This document shows, in pieces, positions 45,598 through 56,645 of a stretch of DNA of 64,000 nucleotides. A model generated the notes under the pieces. That model was not told where the DNA came from, searched no databases, and saw only the letters and a program-made list of their open reading frames with translations. The stretch spans positions 1,054,001 through 1,118,000 of the forward strand of contig OY756140.1 of the NCBI GenBank assembly GCA_963576785.1, in the 5' to 3' direction. Made by a program: the position numbers and the translations under genes. Each line of letters begins with the position of its first letter. The first letter of the stretch is position 1. The DNA is from Chlorophyllum brunneum (taxonomy: Eukaryota; Basidiomycota; Agaricomycetes; Agaricales; Agaricaceae).

Positions 45598-46329
45598 ATG
45601 TCGACAAATGCATCTGGCCTTAAACCAGCAGAATCCAAGGGCCTCAACGAGCGTTCCATGCAACCACACGAACAGCCTGTCATAATGGCACTCAAAGAAG
45701 TGTGCTCACGCGACCCTCCTCCTATGTATGCTAATGGTTTGGCTAGATGTACAGCTGCTCACCAAAGGAGGTAGGGCCATGTTTTTGAAGTACCTCATCC
45801 CGCCTCATTCAGGTTTCTGGTAGAGCACCTTTGGTGTATACGCCAATGATGCCGTTTTTCATGATCCAGTAGGAATTGCGAAAGGACCGAAATCTATCGA
45901 AGCGCAGTTCATTGGTCTGGCAAAGGCAAGTCGATCTGGTTTGGGAAGTCTTGTTTCTCATTTCCCGACAGATATTTCCTCACGCGGACATACCAAAATT
46001 TAGAATTCTGGAAAACCCATCGACGGTCCCGCAGAACATTATTTTGATTGATCAGGATGTGTCATATTACCGCGACCCAAAGTCCAGTCCCATCAAGGTT
46101 CGTGGTCTGCCTTTCAAGGGCATCCGTTATTCTCATCCCTCAATGCCAGACACTCAATTCGCTTCTCACTCTCACTCTTGACAATGATAAGAAGATCAAG
46201 AGTCATGTTGAAGAGTGGAATCACCAGAGGACTACTTCGAAGGCAGACGGTTTCCTGGGAATGCTGAACGAAGAACGGAAGAAGTTAACAGCCAGTTTGA
46301 CCGACATGTTGGTTGGAACAAAGAGTTAG
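45598..46329 (+). CDS. NTF2-like (SnoaL-type) small protein
   Basis: Small protein with a cone-shaped NTF2-like fold, function unknown. The start is MSTNASGLKPAESKGLNERS. A 47-base intron with a good branch site (TGCTAAT) joins MALKE to MYSCSPKE. A further intron leads to STFGVYANDAVFHDPVGIAK, the conserved core of such folds, then GPKSIEAQFIGLAK. The next intron, 45926-45971, uses a GC donor (AAG/GCAAGT) and leads to IFPHADIPKFRILENPSTVP, then QNIILIDQDVSYYRDPKSSP. The last exon reads TLNSLLTLTLDNDKKIKSHV, then EEWNHQRTTSKADGFLGMLN and TDMLVGTKS. About 180 residues. Many fungi have similar uncharacterised proteins. Confidence 0.75.
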
Positions 46330-46348
46330 ATTACATGTCTGGCTATGT

Positions 46349-49300
46349 TCATAATCCAAACCAAGATTTGGCAGTATTCTGTGTAGCCAATCTTTTTGCC
46401 TGAAATACAGAGTTTAGGGTCAAATCTACGACGGAGATTCAACTCCGTACCTGTGCAACCATATCTTTACTTCCCTGTTCTAGGGACTTGAAATTGTCTT
46501 CGAGATCTCCCAACATTTGCCTTAGTATATTGTCAACTTGGGATAGAGTATAGGGAGGAAAGCACGAACCCTCGTTCGTTGAGAGCGGAAGTCAATCGAT
46601 TGTACATGCTAGATTGCACTGCTGCGGCCGAAGCCGTAACAGAGCGTGCTCCAGCTGTTGCCTCTTCATCCCTTTTAGACACCAGATCGCGAGCCCGTTT
46701 GACTGGTGCTGGTCTATCTGGTCCGGCCACTAGCATCGCTGTATCAAGGAAACCATATCAATTTGAAGAAACAATAACACCCACACAGCTCATCGACTTG
46801 TTGACCTGACATCGTCTGATTGAACTTGAACCAAGAGAGGTAAGGCGAGGGACCTATAAGAACCGGCTGTGGCTGTGTAGGAATTGAACCTTTTTTACTG
46901 ACAAGGTCGACAAGCGGCAGCTCATATGCGCGACGGAAGTTAAACAGCGTGCCGTATGTCGCCGATTGCACCAGCCCAGAGGGGTGGGATTTAAAACTGA
47001 TAAAGTCGCCACTCTCGTCTATACAGATAGAACTGATGACCCGACTCATCAGCACCCTTCAAGCGAAACCATGCCAAAGATTACCTGAAGGGCTTGGCGA
47101 GTGTTGAGATGGTGTGTACATGCTCCAGTTGAGGCAGCGAGTACACATGAAGAGCATTCTTGTCAGTATAGGCAACGAAAGCTCTTGACCCTGTAAGAGG
47201 CTTCAGCATCTTCCGAGTCACTAGATAAAGGTTTGCCGACCCACCCAGTCGCTCAATGATTTGCACACCAATAACCTCTCCATACTTGCTACTCCAGTCC
47301 GCCTTCCCAACGCGTTCGCCAGTGATATTAGCAAAGCTTCGGACGCCCTTCGCACCAGCAGTGATAAGGATCACGGGTTCAGCCCCTTGGTTATTCGAAT
47401 GCTGCATTTCCGCAAAACGGCCGCTGTCAGCTTTACACGGCGTCCCGTTTTTGCTGCTGATCACGAATGTCCCGTCGCGGAGGGGTTCAGATATAACTTT
47501 AGTCAGAGATATTGGGCCCTCAATACCAAATCCTGAACGAGAACGGGTGACTGTGTAGAGTTCCATGTTCCCACAAGTTTGCATAGCAATCAACCGTATG
47601 CACGCTTTCGGGTCTATTTGAAGGGGTGAATTCAAGCTCAGGCAAGAACTGAGAATGTCTCTACCATCGTCTATCCTGCTGATGGTCCAAGTAAGACAGG
47701 TGATACTGGCAGCCTCCGTGCTAGTATCGGTATAGTGCTGGAAGCCGAAGGAGTGCTTCGAAGATCGTGAGGATCTCCTTGCTGATTGTGTAGGTCTGTG
47801 TAATACAGTTGGTCCCCGCATGTCGACGATAAATAACGATCCGTCAATAAAAGAGACAGCGAGAAATCCTTTGAGAGTGGTGGTCAGTAGCCTTTCTAGC
47901 CACACAAAAAGTTCGCTTACCAATTTCCGAGAGAGCAACGGTTTGGATGGGACCATGCACTGTTCCTAGAAGTGCAAAATAAGGGACGAGATTCCTCCAG
48001 GGCTCTACTGAGATGTGTCTTAGCGACCTTAACTCCTTGTCTTGAATCTCGTTAACCCTTTGAGACACCCCGGCTGGTTTAGAACGATAAACAAGAAGCT
48101 CTCCAGTATTCAGGGCAATGGCACACTCCAGGGATCCAGTTGCAAGGTGGGTAGTAGTAATGGACCTTGCTGGGTTGCGTTCTTCATGAGGATGTAGTTC
48201 CAGTTCACTATCAGTGAGATCCAAAACAGGCCGAAGATCAATTTCAAGCGCATCTATGGTTTCCGGGAAATCGTGCTGGAGTGGATTGCCACCAGGCTCT
48301 TGAAGAAGTTGGTCGCTGATGTCATAAAAGCTGACAGTCAGGTCCCGGCAGGGGCAGATGAGGATACGGTGTGGTTGATACTGGTGAAGAACATGGTAAG
48401 AAGGTAGATACTTGGGTTATAAAGGCGTCATTTACTTTGCGTTTGGTTTCTAGGGAAGATTCCATAAGCGCGGAACCACCCAATGACTGGATCCTGGGCT
48501 TCTTGTTCGATGAGTGAGAATCCTTGATGTATATCTCTTTCGAAAGGATACACATCCGATAGGCATCTGCACTAAGGTTGCTTCCACAAATTTCGAATGG
48601 TAGACCGACAGACTGCGTAGACGCCGACATTGACAATGATTCAAGTGCAACATCCAGATCATCCAGACCATCCCCATCAGACCCTGTTGTCTTCGCTTGC
48701 GTCGGTTGCTGTTCTGGGGAAATAAAAGAACGTGGAGGAAACTCTCGCGACTCCAGTATCCGCTCTTCGCGGCCAGCCTCTACTAGTATCAAGATGGCAC
48801 AAGGATCATAACTGTAATTGAAGTGAGGACTACCACGGGGGAGGAGGTAAAAATCTTGCACAGGCGTATTTGCCGAGTAGACAAAGGAACGTTGTCCTGT
48901 GAGACATTGACGGATCGCGGTGACCATGAGAGGATGAAGACGGTCTTGAACTGCTGGTGGAGAAGTTGCAGGGGGTTCTCCTGGATTAAAAGCGGGGAAC
49001 CATAAGACGGTTAACCCAAATCCGTCATCCGGTTTGAAGCCACCCAATATCGTCAACGCTGTCTCTCCCCCACGAGGATCCTTCGAGTTTGAGAACCCAC
49101 TCCAGGCAAGTTTGAATATTGGTTCCCGAGAGGACGAGTGAACAATAGTCGTTGCGTTGCTAAGGTGTGCCTCAAGCATCTCGGCATCCACCATGTTCAC
49201 GTCCAAATCTTCCAAAGTTTGTACGAGGATTGGCTGATCTGCATCTTCAACCGCCCAGAAAGCGATAGCCCCATCGGTGTACCCAGTAGCAAAGAAGTGA

Positions 49301-50481
49301 CCGGCAGGATGAATAGCTATGCTAGTTACGGACAGCCGCCGAGGCATTAGGATATCCTGAGCGCTAAATCAGTGAAACGCGATAACTATGCATTCTAGTC
49401 TTACCCGAGAGCCATAATCCGTGCCACCAGGAGCGCCGGGAGGGAGTACCAGTTCGTAAGCGCGGGCGGTACTACGTTCTTTCTAGATATACATTCTTCA
49501 GCAAGCTCAACGCTTGGTACCTGATGTTATTTACCAAGTCCAGTAACACGACACCATCTTCAGTGAAATTGAATCATTGAATGGGGATTCCGCATTTTGA
49601 ATTCTCACCTTCATAAGCAACGAATACAAGGTTCAGGTCCCGAGGGTGAGGCAATATCTCTATAGCGTGATGTCTCCTAGTCTTGCGTCAGTAAGTTCTG
49701 GAGAGCTAAACATATGCTCAGCACGAACGAGTGCTGAGAGGACACTAGGGATGATCCCGAGTTCAGCATTTGTTCTTCATAGAGCCGCCACATGTTAGGA
49801 GTGGCATAGGGTGACTTCCGCATACAGGCAAGGTCGTAGGTCCTCAGTTCACCGCTGCCCATAGCAAGAAATACCTGGCTTGTTCATTCGTTATCTGGCC
49901 TTGTGTGACAAATTGGGTACTGACATGATTGTGAGACGGAGAAAGAATCATAGACCTGAGCGGCCAAAGATCAAGACCAGAACGAGAGAAAGAAAAACTT
50001 GGCCGTACATGACCGAATCCCAGCGGACTGTAGCAAGATGTTTTGGGCTCCCCAGTGATGAAAGATCCCAGATGTGCATGAAATTACCATTATCTGCGGT
50101 TGAAAAGATCAGTGTGCAACGACTGGGGTTAATGGGACTGTTACCGAGGCACACCAATCTCTCCGTTAACAACCCGAACTGAAGGAACCGTACAGAGACA
50201 GCTTCCGGGAGTAGGAGTTTCGACTCCACACCCGGTCCACCGCGAATGTGAATTACACCTCTACTTGTACCTTCCAAAGAATTCAGATGCAGTCACTTGC
50301 AGCACGAGGGTGGATGAGATCTACCGATGGCGAAGAGGCGAGAAACTGGGTCGAAAGCGACAGAGGTGATATCAAGGGGGAACTCAAACTCTCTCAGGGT
50401 CCCGATCTTCCAATCGGTCGAGTCCCGCACAGACATTGACAGGTCGGCGTATTCGACACGGTCATCGTGCTTGAGGAACAT
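46349..50481 (-). CDS. Tomosyn/Sro7 (lethal giant larvae) WD40 protein with R-SNARE-like tail
   Basis: Regulator of exocytosis that binds plasma-membrane SNAREs; in yeast the homologs are Sro7 and Sro77. The start MFLKHDDRVEYADLSMSVRD is followed by FEFPLDITSVAFDPVSRLFA, then TSRGVIHIRGGPGVESKLLL, the first propeller blades. Further blades include IAIHPAGHFFATGYTDGAIA, EPIFKLAWSGFSNSKDPRGG, TALTILGGFKPDDGFGLTVL, then FLAVSFIDGSLFIVDMRGPT and VNLYLVTRKMLKPLTGSR (read LYLVTRKMLKPLTGSR). The tail carries an R-SNARE-like coiled coil QVDNILRQMLGDLEDNFKSL, then EQGSKDMVAQAKRLATQNTA, as in tomosyn; Sro7 itself is degenerate there. It ends KSWFGL. Its stop is 19 bases from the stop of the converging NTF2-like gene, so the 3' ends overlap. 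Confidence 0.9.
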
Positions 50482-50743
50482 GATTTCTTGTGGTGGAGCA
50501 CAGAGAGTAGGGGACCCAAAACAGCTGATGACACCAATGAACCACTTTCGGTTTGGTGCAAGTTCGATCACATTGCAGCAACACCCCACAGGAGACGATC
50601 GCGGACGCCATCATATTCTATGTTGGAATAAATTACAAGTAGTGCGTGAGTAACCGAGGACGATGTATTACTGTACAATGCGGAGATACTAGACGCGTAG
50701 AATTAACATCAGAACTGCAACGGCCAAAAAATTGGGTTGGCTA
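50482..50743. other. Tomosyn upstream region
   Basis: 262 bases between two same-strand genes; contains the tomosyn promoter and the coiled-coil gene's 3' end. Nothing else seen. Confidence 0.35.
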
Positions 50744-53700
50744 TTATGCCTCACCCATGGGTGTGAAGACTTGTCGAGATGCAGGTTTGGCTGCACCCTG
50801 TGACGCCGTACCACGTATTTTCCCCAGCCAACTCCGTTTTGACTGCTTTGCCGAGTCGAGGGGCACGCTGTTCCGCGGGCTATTTGTTACGTCTTGAATA
50901 AGTGGGGTTGAGCGGACTGCGACGGACTGGCGTTTCGGAGAGGAAAGGATCTTGTTACGTATTGGTGTGAAGCCGGATTGTAGATTGCTGAACATTCTGC
51001 GTGCCCGGGGAGTAGTGCTTTCATTCTCCCTACTGGGAAGGCTATCTGCTGTGAAGCCTTGTGGAGGGACACTCTCACAAACTTCGAAGTCATCTGGTGC
51101 GCGTCTTTTCACACCAACGATCGAAGCTGGTGGCTCCGCAGTGCGCATTTGTGATGGTTCTGGCGTGGGGTGTTTGAAGACGGGGGTAAGAGCGAGTCGT
51201 TGTTCAGGAGTCTTCGGTCGTAAGGTGCTGCTAGGTGGACCAGAAGTAGCCCGGGGCGATGGCCTCGAAACCGACACGTTTACTGTTCTCTCAGAGGGCA
51301 AAGATGTGGTAGTGCCTGTGGATTGGCGTGATGACCGGCGACGGACGGTCTGAGTTTGGAGGTCATGCGGTTCAACTACTTTAGGTGGCTTAGGCGAAGG
51401 CTTCACTGGTGCTGGTGCTGCCTCAGCAGTGGCCTTGAGGTCGGCAGTTGCTGCCTTTGCTGCGACAAGCTTGGTCTGGAGGTTATGGGCCTTCCGTGTT
51501 AATGCCTCCACCTTGCTTGACAGCTTCTTATTCTCCTTCAACATCCTGCAGATCGTCAGCCATCGCTAGAAAGTGCTTTAAAAAAAATACTCACTCTAAG
51601 GCGCGGTCATCGTTTTCCTCAATCTCGACACATTTGGCTCTGAGCAACTCCTCCATCTCGTTATTCCTCTCCTCGAGGTTTGCGAGTGTCTCTTCCAGAT
51701 CGCGACGTGGTTCAAGTGCTAAGATCTGGTCTTGAAGCTTGCTGAGTTCACGTTTGAACTGAGCGCTCTGAAGGCTGAGGCTGACTTCTGCACGAGAAAG
51801 CTCCACTTTTGTCTCGCTGAAATTTGTCTTGAGTGCCTCCAAGGCACGTTCCCTAGAAGATCATAATAAGGTTGGCTTTCATAGCATAGGATAATGAAGG
51901 CACTTACCCATCTTGAATCTGACACTCAAGAGAGTGAGTGTACGACAATGATTTTTGGATCTGGGCTTCCAAACCCGTAATATTCTCATGCAAATGGTCC
52001 TTCTCTCCCTCACTCTTAGCCAATAATTCTTCACTGCGTTCAATCGCGCTCTGAAGCCTGAGGGCCTCTTGTTGCAAGGCAGAAAGTTTTGTCTTGGTAG
52101 TCTCCAGCTCTTGGGTCAACGTCATCATCACCGCATTATGCTTATCATCGCCGTCCCACAAACGCTGTCGTTCTTGGTCGAGTTCCCGAGAAAGCTGCTG
52201 CACCGCCTGCGCCTGATCCTCCGTTGTGCACATCAACTCGTCAATTTTAGATTGGAGGTCAGTCGTCTGAGTCTCTAGTTCTTGTCCGGCGTGGAACTTT
52301 GCATCTAGTACCATTGCCTCCAGCTCCTTCCGCAGCTGCAAAACCTCCTCGGAAAGTCGCTCGTTGGTCATTATCAGATCATACTGATCTTTTTCCATCC
52401 TCGCTCGCTCCGTCAACGAAACCTCAAGCTCGGCATGAAGAGATTCAGCCTCTTGCTGTGCCTTTTCTTTCTCCGTTTGGAGCTTTTCTCGTGACAAGGA
52501 TACCTGTGAAATATCCTTGCTAAGAACCTCCGCACGCTTCCCAAGCTCGTCAACCCTGCCCTGAGCCAGCAACAATGCCTCTGTATGCTGTTTTTCCGAG
52601 ATAGCTCTATTCGTGCGTTCCTGCTCTAGTGTCGCAGCCGCCATTGATAGTTCATTTCGTAGCCCCTCAGTCTCTTGAATAAGGTTGGACTGGGCCTTTT
52701 CCCATTCCTTCTGACATTCTTCCAGCTCAGCTGCCGAGTGTGTAAGCATTTTCTGTGAAACCGCGTTCTCGGCTTTAGCCTCGGAGACAATCTTCTTGAG
52801 GCTGTCGATCTCAACCTGGTACTCAAACGATCTAGCGGCAAGTTCGGCAACAGACGGGGGAGAACCGTGGTATAAGGTGTTACACTCATCCTCTAGCCGC
52901 CTGTCGACATCTTCCTGTTCTTCTATGCGCTCATTGGCGAGGGTAAGATTACAGATAAGACGATCTTTTTCAACGACCAGGCTTCGAGCGCGGTTGACGA
53001 CCTTGTTGCAGTGTAACTGAACCATCGCGAGTACGATCGCCGCTTGTCGGGAATCGTGGGTATGAGAGGCTTGGATATCAACGATATTCGCTTCTAGGGC
53101 GTCGCGGATGGCTTGGGATTCCTTGACTTCTACTTCGAGCTTTGTGACATAAGTTCGTGATCGTCCTTGCCATGACTTGTTCTGGCCCATTGTCTGAATA
53201 AGTAGACAAATCAAAGTGTTGAGGGTACGTTCGCTGCAGGCGAATTTAGACTCCAGTATTTCCAGATCCTCCTCCAGCGCCTCGATCTGCGCCAGTGCCT
53301 CATCCCTGGCTTCCCTCGCATCAGCACAATCCTCCAACATAGCTTCCTTCTGGGTCGCAAGAGTCTCCAATTCCATTGTCATCTCGCCCAAACGCTCTTC
53401 CTGTAGCCTGAGGTTGGTTTCGAGGCGGCGGATATCGTGCTGATGGATCCCGATTTGCTCGGTACGGCGCATGACACGGCCCTCGAGCTCCTCGATTTGT
53501 TTGCGGAGGGTCTGCGTAGCTTCACTTGAGGTCATACTGGAAAGCTGGTGGAATTGAAGAGTGCTGTACCGGCTTTCAGCGCTAGTTAGCTCATCTTGAG
53601 CGATTTCAAGGTCATCCGTCAAGTTGGTGACTTGAAGGGCCAGGGAATCGCGTTCAGACTCGATAACTTCTAGGGTTCTCGACACCTCCTCGAGGTGTGC

Positions 53701-55611
53701 TTCAACCTCCTCCAACCTGTCTTGCATACCCTTTCGCTTGATTTTCATATCTTCCCAATCAGCATCCTTGGAACCCAGCTGCGAAATTAGTTCATCCCGC
53801 TGGCTGGCCACTATCTCAAGATCGCGAATTGTGGCCTCATATTTAGATTGAAAATCCTCCACTTTCTTTTCCGACTCCTTCAACTGACACGCGAGACGAT
53901 TAACCTCCTCTTCGAGGACTGAACGCTTCCGTATTTCGACCTCTACGTTATCCTGAGCGCAGTTTTCGCGTTCGATGCTCTCAGAAAGCAGCGTATCACA
54001 TCGTTCGAGTTCAGTTTGGGAATGTAAGAGAAGGATGGCGTATGCGGCGGCCGAATATGGTAGGGATTGCGGCCCTCCGTCCTTTAGCTGCATGTTTGCA
54101 GAAAAAGAAGCAAGCTGAGCGGCTGACGATCCTGGTTTGGGCTGATTGTGGAGAGGGGAAGGGGGAGGAGCCTCAGTCATGCGTTTCTCGAGAGCCTCGA
54201 CCGTAAACTTATGCTCCGTCTCCAAAAACTCCAAGCTGCGACGTAATTCATCACGTTCTCCTCTTATTCGTGCAATTGCATTGAGAATTTTTGCAACTTG
54301 AACGACATCTATGTCGTCAGCAGGTTTAACAGGGTCGACATCGCCAGGTAGGCGCAGGGACTCTTCTGGTTCGCTGATAGCAGACTCCAAACGTTTTCTA
54401 GGGGGAAATGAGCCTCCAATGGAATCACAAGATAGAACAATATATACCGCTCCTCCATCAGACTGTCAATATCTTTCTGCTTCGTCTGTATATGATTCTC
54501 CAAAGCATAGAGTTGATTATGCATATCGCCGAGTCCCCTTAATGCATCATCCCGTTCCCGAATGAGGTCGGTGTTCCGCGATTCCAGGCTCACCATCTTC
54601 TCGACTCCAGCTTTCAACTGTCGCTCCATATTTCGAAGTTTCTCTTTCAACCCTTTCACGTCGTCAGATTCCGCAAGGACAGCTTCGAGAGCAGAAATCT
54701 TGGCCTCGTCCTCTTCAATCCTCTGCAACAGTTCCTCCTCCCTCCCACCACCCCCTTCTTGGCTCCTGTAGTAATCCAATTCCTCGTTCTTCTCCTGCAG
54801 AAGAGACCGCATTCCATCGAATTCAGACTTGATCCTCGCGTCCTTCGCCAAGCTCTCGTTTTCCAAGCGCAGGGCCTCATTTTGGATATGAGAGACTTTG
54901 CCCTGAAGATCTATCAACTCCTTCTCTTTCTCCGTCAGCTTTTCCCGCAGTTCTCCCGCGTCCCTTTCCAGTCCTATGATCCTAAGATCATTGAATTGAG
55001 CTGACGACGTCCTAGACGGGACGCGGCGGCTGGCGGCGACTGTTGCCGACTGCAATTGCCGAACATTCGATTCGAGTTCACGTATCCGTGTCTCGAGGAC
55101 AGACTTCTCGCGTTCCAACTTAGTGCTGCGAGTGTTATACTCGTTGGATGTTGCTGAGAGGCGGTCAATGGTAGTTTCCAGATCTCGCGTCTCGATGTCC
55201 TTTTCCTTGAGTTTGGTGTTTGCGGCTTGGAGGGATGCTTCTATGTTGCGTGAAGTGTCTTTCACATTGCGCAGATCTTCTTTAGATTGCGTCAAATCAT
55301 TCTGTAGGCGCATTGCGCGTTCGCTCTCCTCGGCCAACTTCCATGATGATTGAGAACTGGATAGCCGATGGACCGTGCAGTCATATACGGACCTTCTGAA
55401 TGGCCTCATTTAGTGATGCCTTTAGTTCCTCCAGTTCCTGGGCCTGTTTGACGAGTCTGGCCTGTTGGCCAGCAATTTGCCCATCTAAATCCGGTACAGT
55501 TAACCCGTATTCGGGGGCATAAAAAGAGTACATACCTTTACTCGCAAGCTTGTCTTTGAAATTCTGAGCTTCTTGAGATACATCATCCGCTCCGATCTTC
55601 CATAGCGACAT
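50744..55611 (-). CDS. Very long coiled-coil protein, about 1,500 residues, unknown role
   Basis: The start is MSLWKIGADDVSQEAQNFKD, followed by MYSFYAPEYGLTVPDLDGQI. From about residue 50 the chain is nearly continuous coiled coil (for example LVKQAQELEELKASLNEAIQ, RDLETTIDRLSATSNEYNTR, ELREKLTEKEKELIDLQGKV) broken by short Gly/Pro links such as EAPPPSPLHNQPKPGSSAAQ. The largest exon runs 51904-54390. The C-terminal 230 residues are Pro/Ser-rich and basic: RRRSSRQSTGTTTSLPSERT, then FTPIRNKILSSPKRQSVAVR, then SKRSWLGKIRGTASQGAAKP and GEA at the end. This layout (short globular head, long coil, basic tail) suits a scaffold or a spindle-pole or Golgi tether. I do not recognise a specific family. 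ATPase or motor motifs are absent. Two CACGTG boxes lie 112 and 136 bases upstream. Confidence 0.82.
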
Positions 55612-56645
55612 GATCGCCTGCTCTGTGATGAAACAGGCTTAAGACAATGACTCCAAACGAAGATTTGGCGGGATACAAACAGACACCTTCAGCGCTGTTT
55701 GGAACACGGTCGCGCGATGGGACACGTGACAGGATTGTGAGCTTGACACGTGATGTTCCCGTCAGTTGAGATCCTGACCTGGTTTCGCTTGGACGACAAA
55801 GTCTTGGCTTTGCCGATAACTCCGATTTTACGTTCCCTGCACTCGTACCGCAGTAGTTTACATGAATAAATGAGCCGACCAATCTTACCGTAGTCTCAAA
55901 GAATGTTCTGGCCAATGAATGCCGCCTTCTTTCTGAGGCGATATGAAGTGTGTGGAAGCCAAAGCCCATCTATAGGGCTATGGCGGGCACATGAAATCAC
56001 TGCTTCTGAGCAAGGGGTTGTCTCGGAGGGCACCCACCTAGGAGTTCCCTGCCCTGCCGGGTCCAGCACAAGTGGGAGTGGAGCTGGGGTGGGCTAATCA
56101 AGAGCAAACCTCGGCCTTACAATTCATTTTTCATCGACAGGTGCAGTGACGTCACCCACCCCAACCTGCAGTATACGACAACTCGACGAGGTTTTCGACC
56201 CCATTTTTGCAAACATGGAAGGCCGCGAGAGAGCTATTACGGGAGTTAATCAAATGACGAAGCATATTTGATGTTGCAGTGTGGCGGTTTTCCATTCAGA
56301 TCTCTGTCGGTAGGTGGTCTTCCGCCAACGCACGAACCCTATTGGAGTTTTGCTGGCAGAAACGTCCGTGTTTCCCAGGAGAGCACGAGGGATTCGCCAC
56401 GATAGCCCATCGCCTGCCTATTGTGAGATGAATTTGCTTGCGTCGTCATCGCGAGAACTCTGAAACATTCGCGTATAAAGCCTCCTCCCAACACCTCCAA
56501 TCCCCGTATCACCTTGCCCTCCATCACCATCACTACCGTTCAACCCAGGTACTCTATAAAATCCCTGCCTTCCACGTGCAAGCCCTGACTACCTTCCTCC
56601 TGCAGCTGGTCTGCAACCGCTCTCATCCGTAGCCCGTGACAAACA
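55612..56645. promoter_or_regulatory. Divergent promoter region of the coiled-coil and ARMT1 genes
   Basis: About 1 kb between divergent start codons. Sites seen: CACGTG at 55723-55728 and 55747-55752 (each flanked by GACACGTGA), TGACGTCA at 56147-56154, TATAAAAT at 56555-56562 and CACGTG at 56573-56578. No gene is visible between. Confidence 0.5.
56555..56562 (+). promoter_or_regulatory. TATA box before the ARMT1 gene
   Basis: TATAAAAT 84 bases before the start codon at 56646 on the same strand, followed at 56573 by CACGTG. Confidence 0.4.

Noticed and set aside
45680..45740. Possible coding sequence SRDPPPMYANGL in the NTF2-like gene, suggesting a frameshift
   Set aside because: The stretch fits a 47-base intron (GTGTGC to GGCTAG) with a branch site TGCTAAT. 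Removing it gives an in-frame join, so no frameshift is needed.
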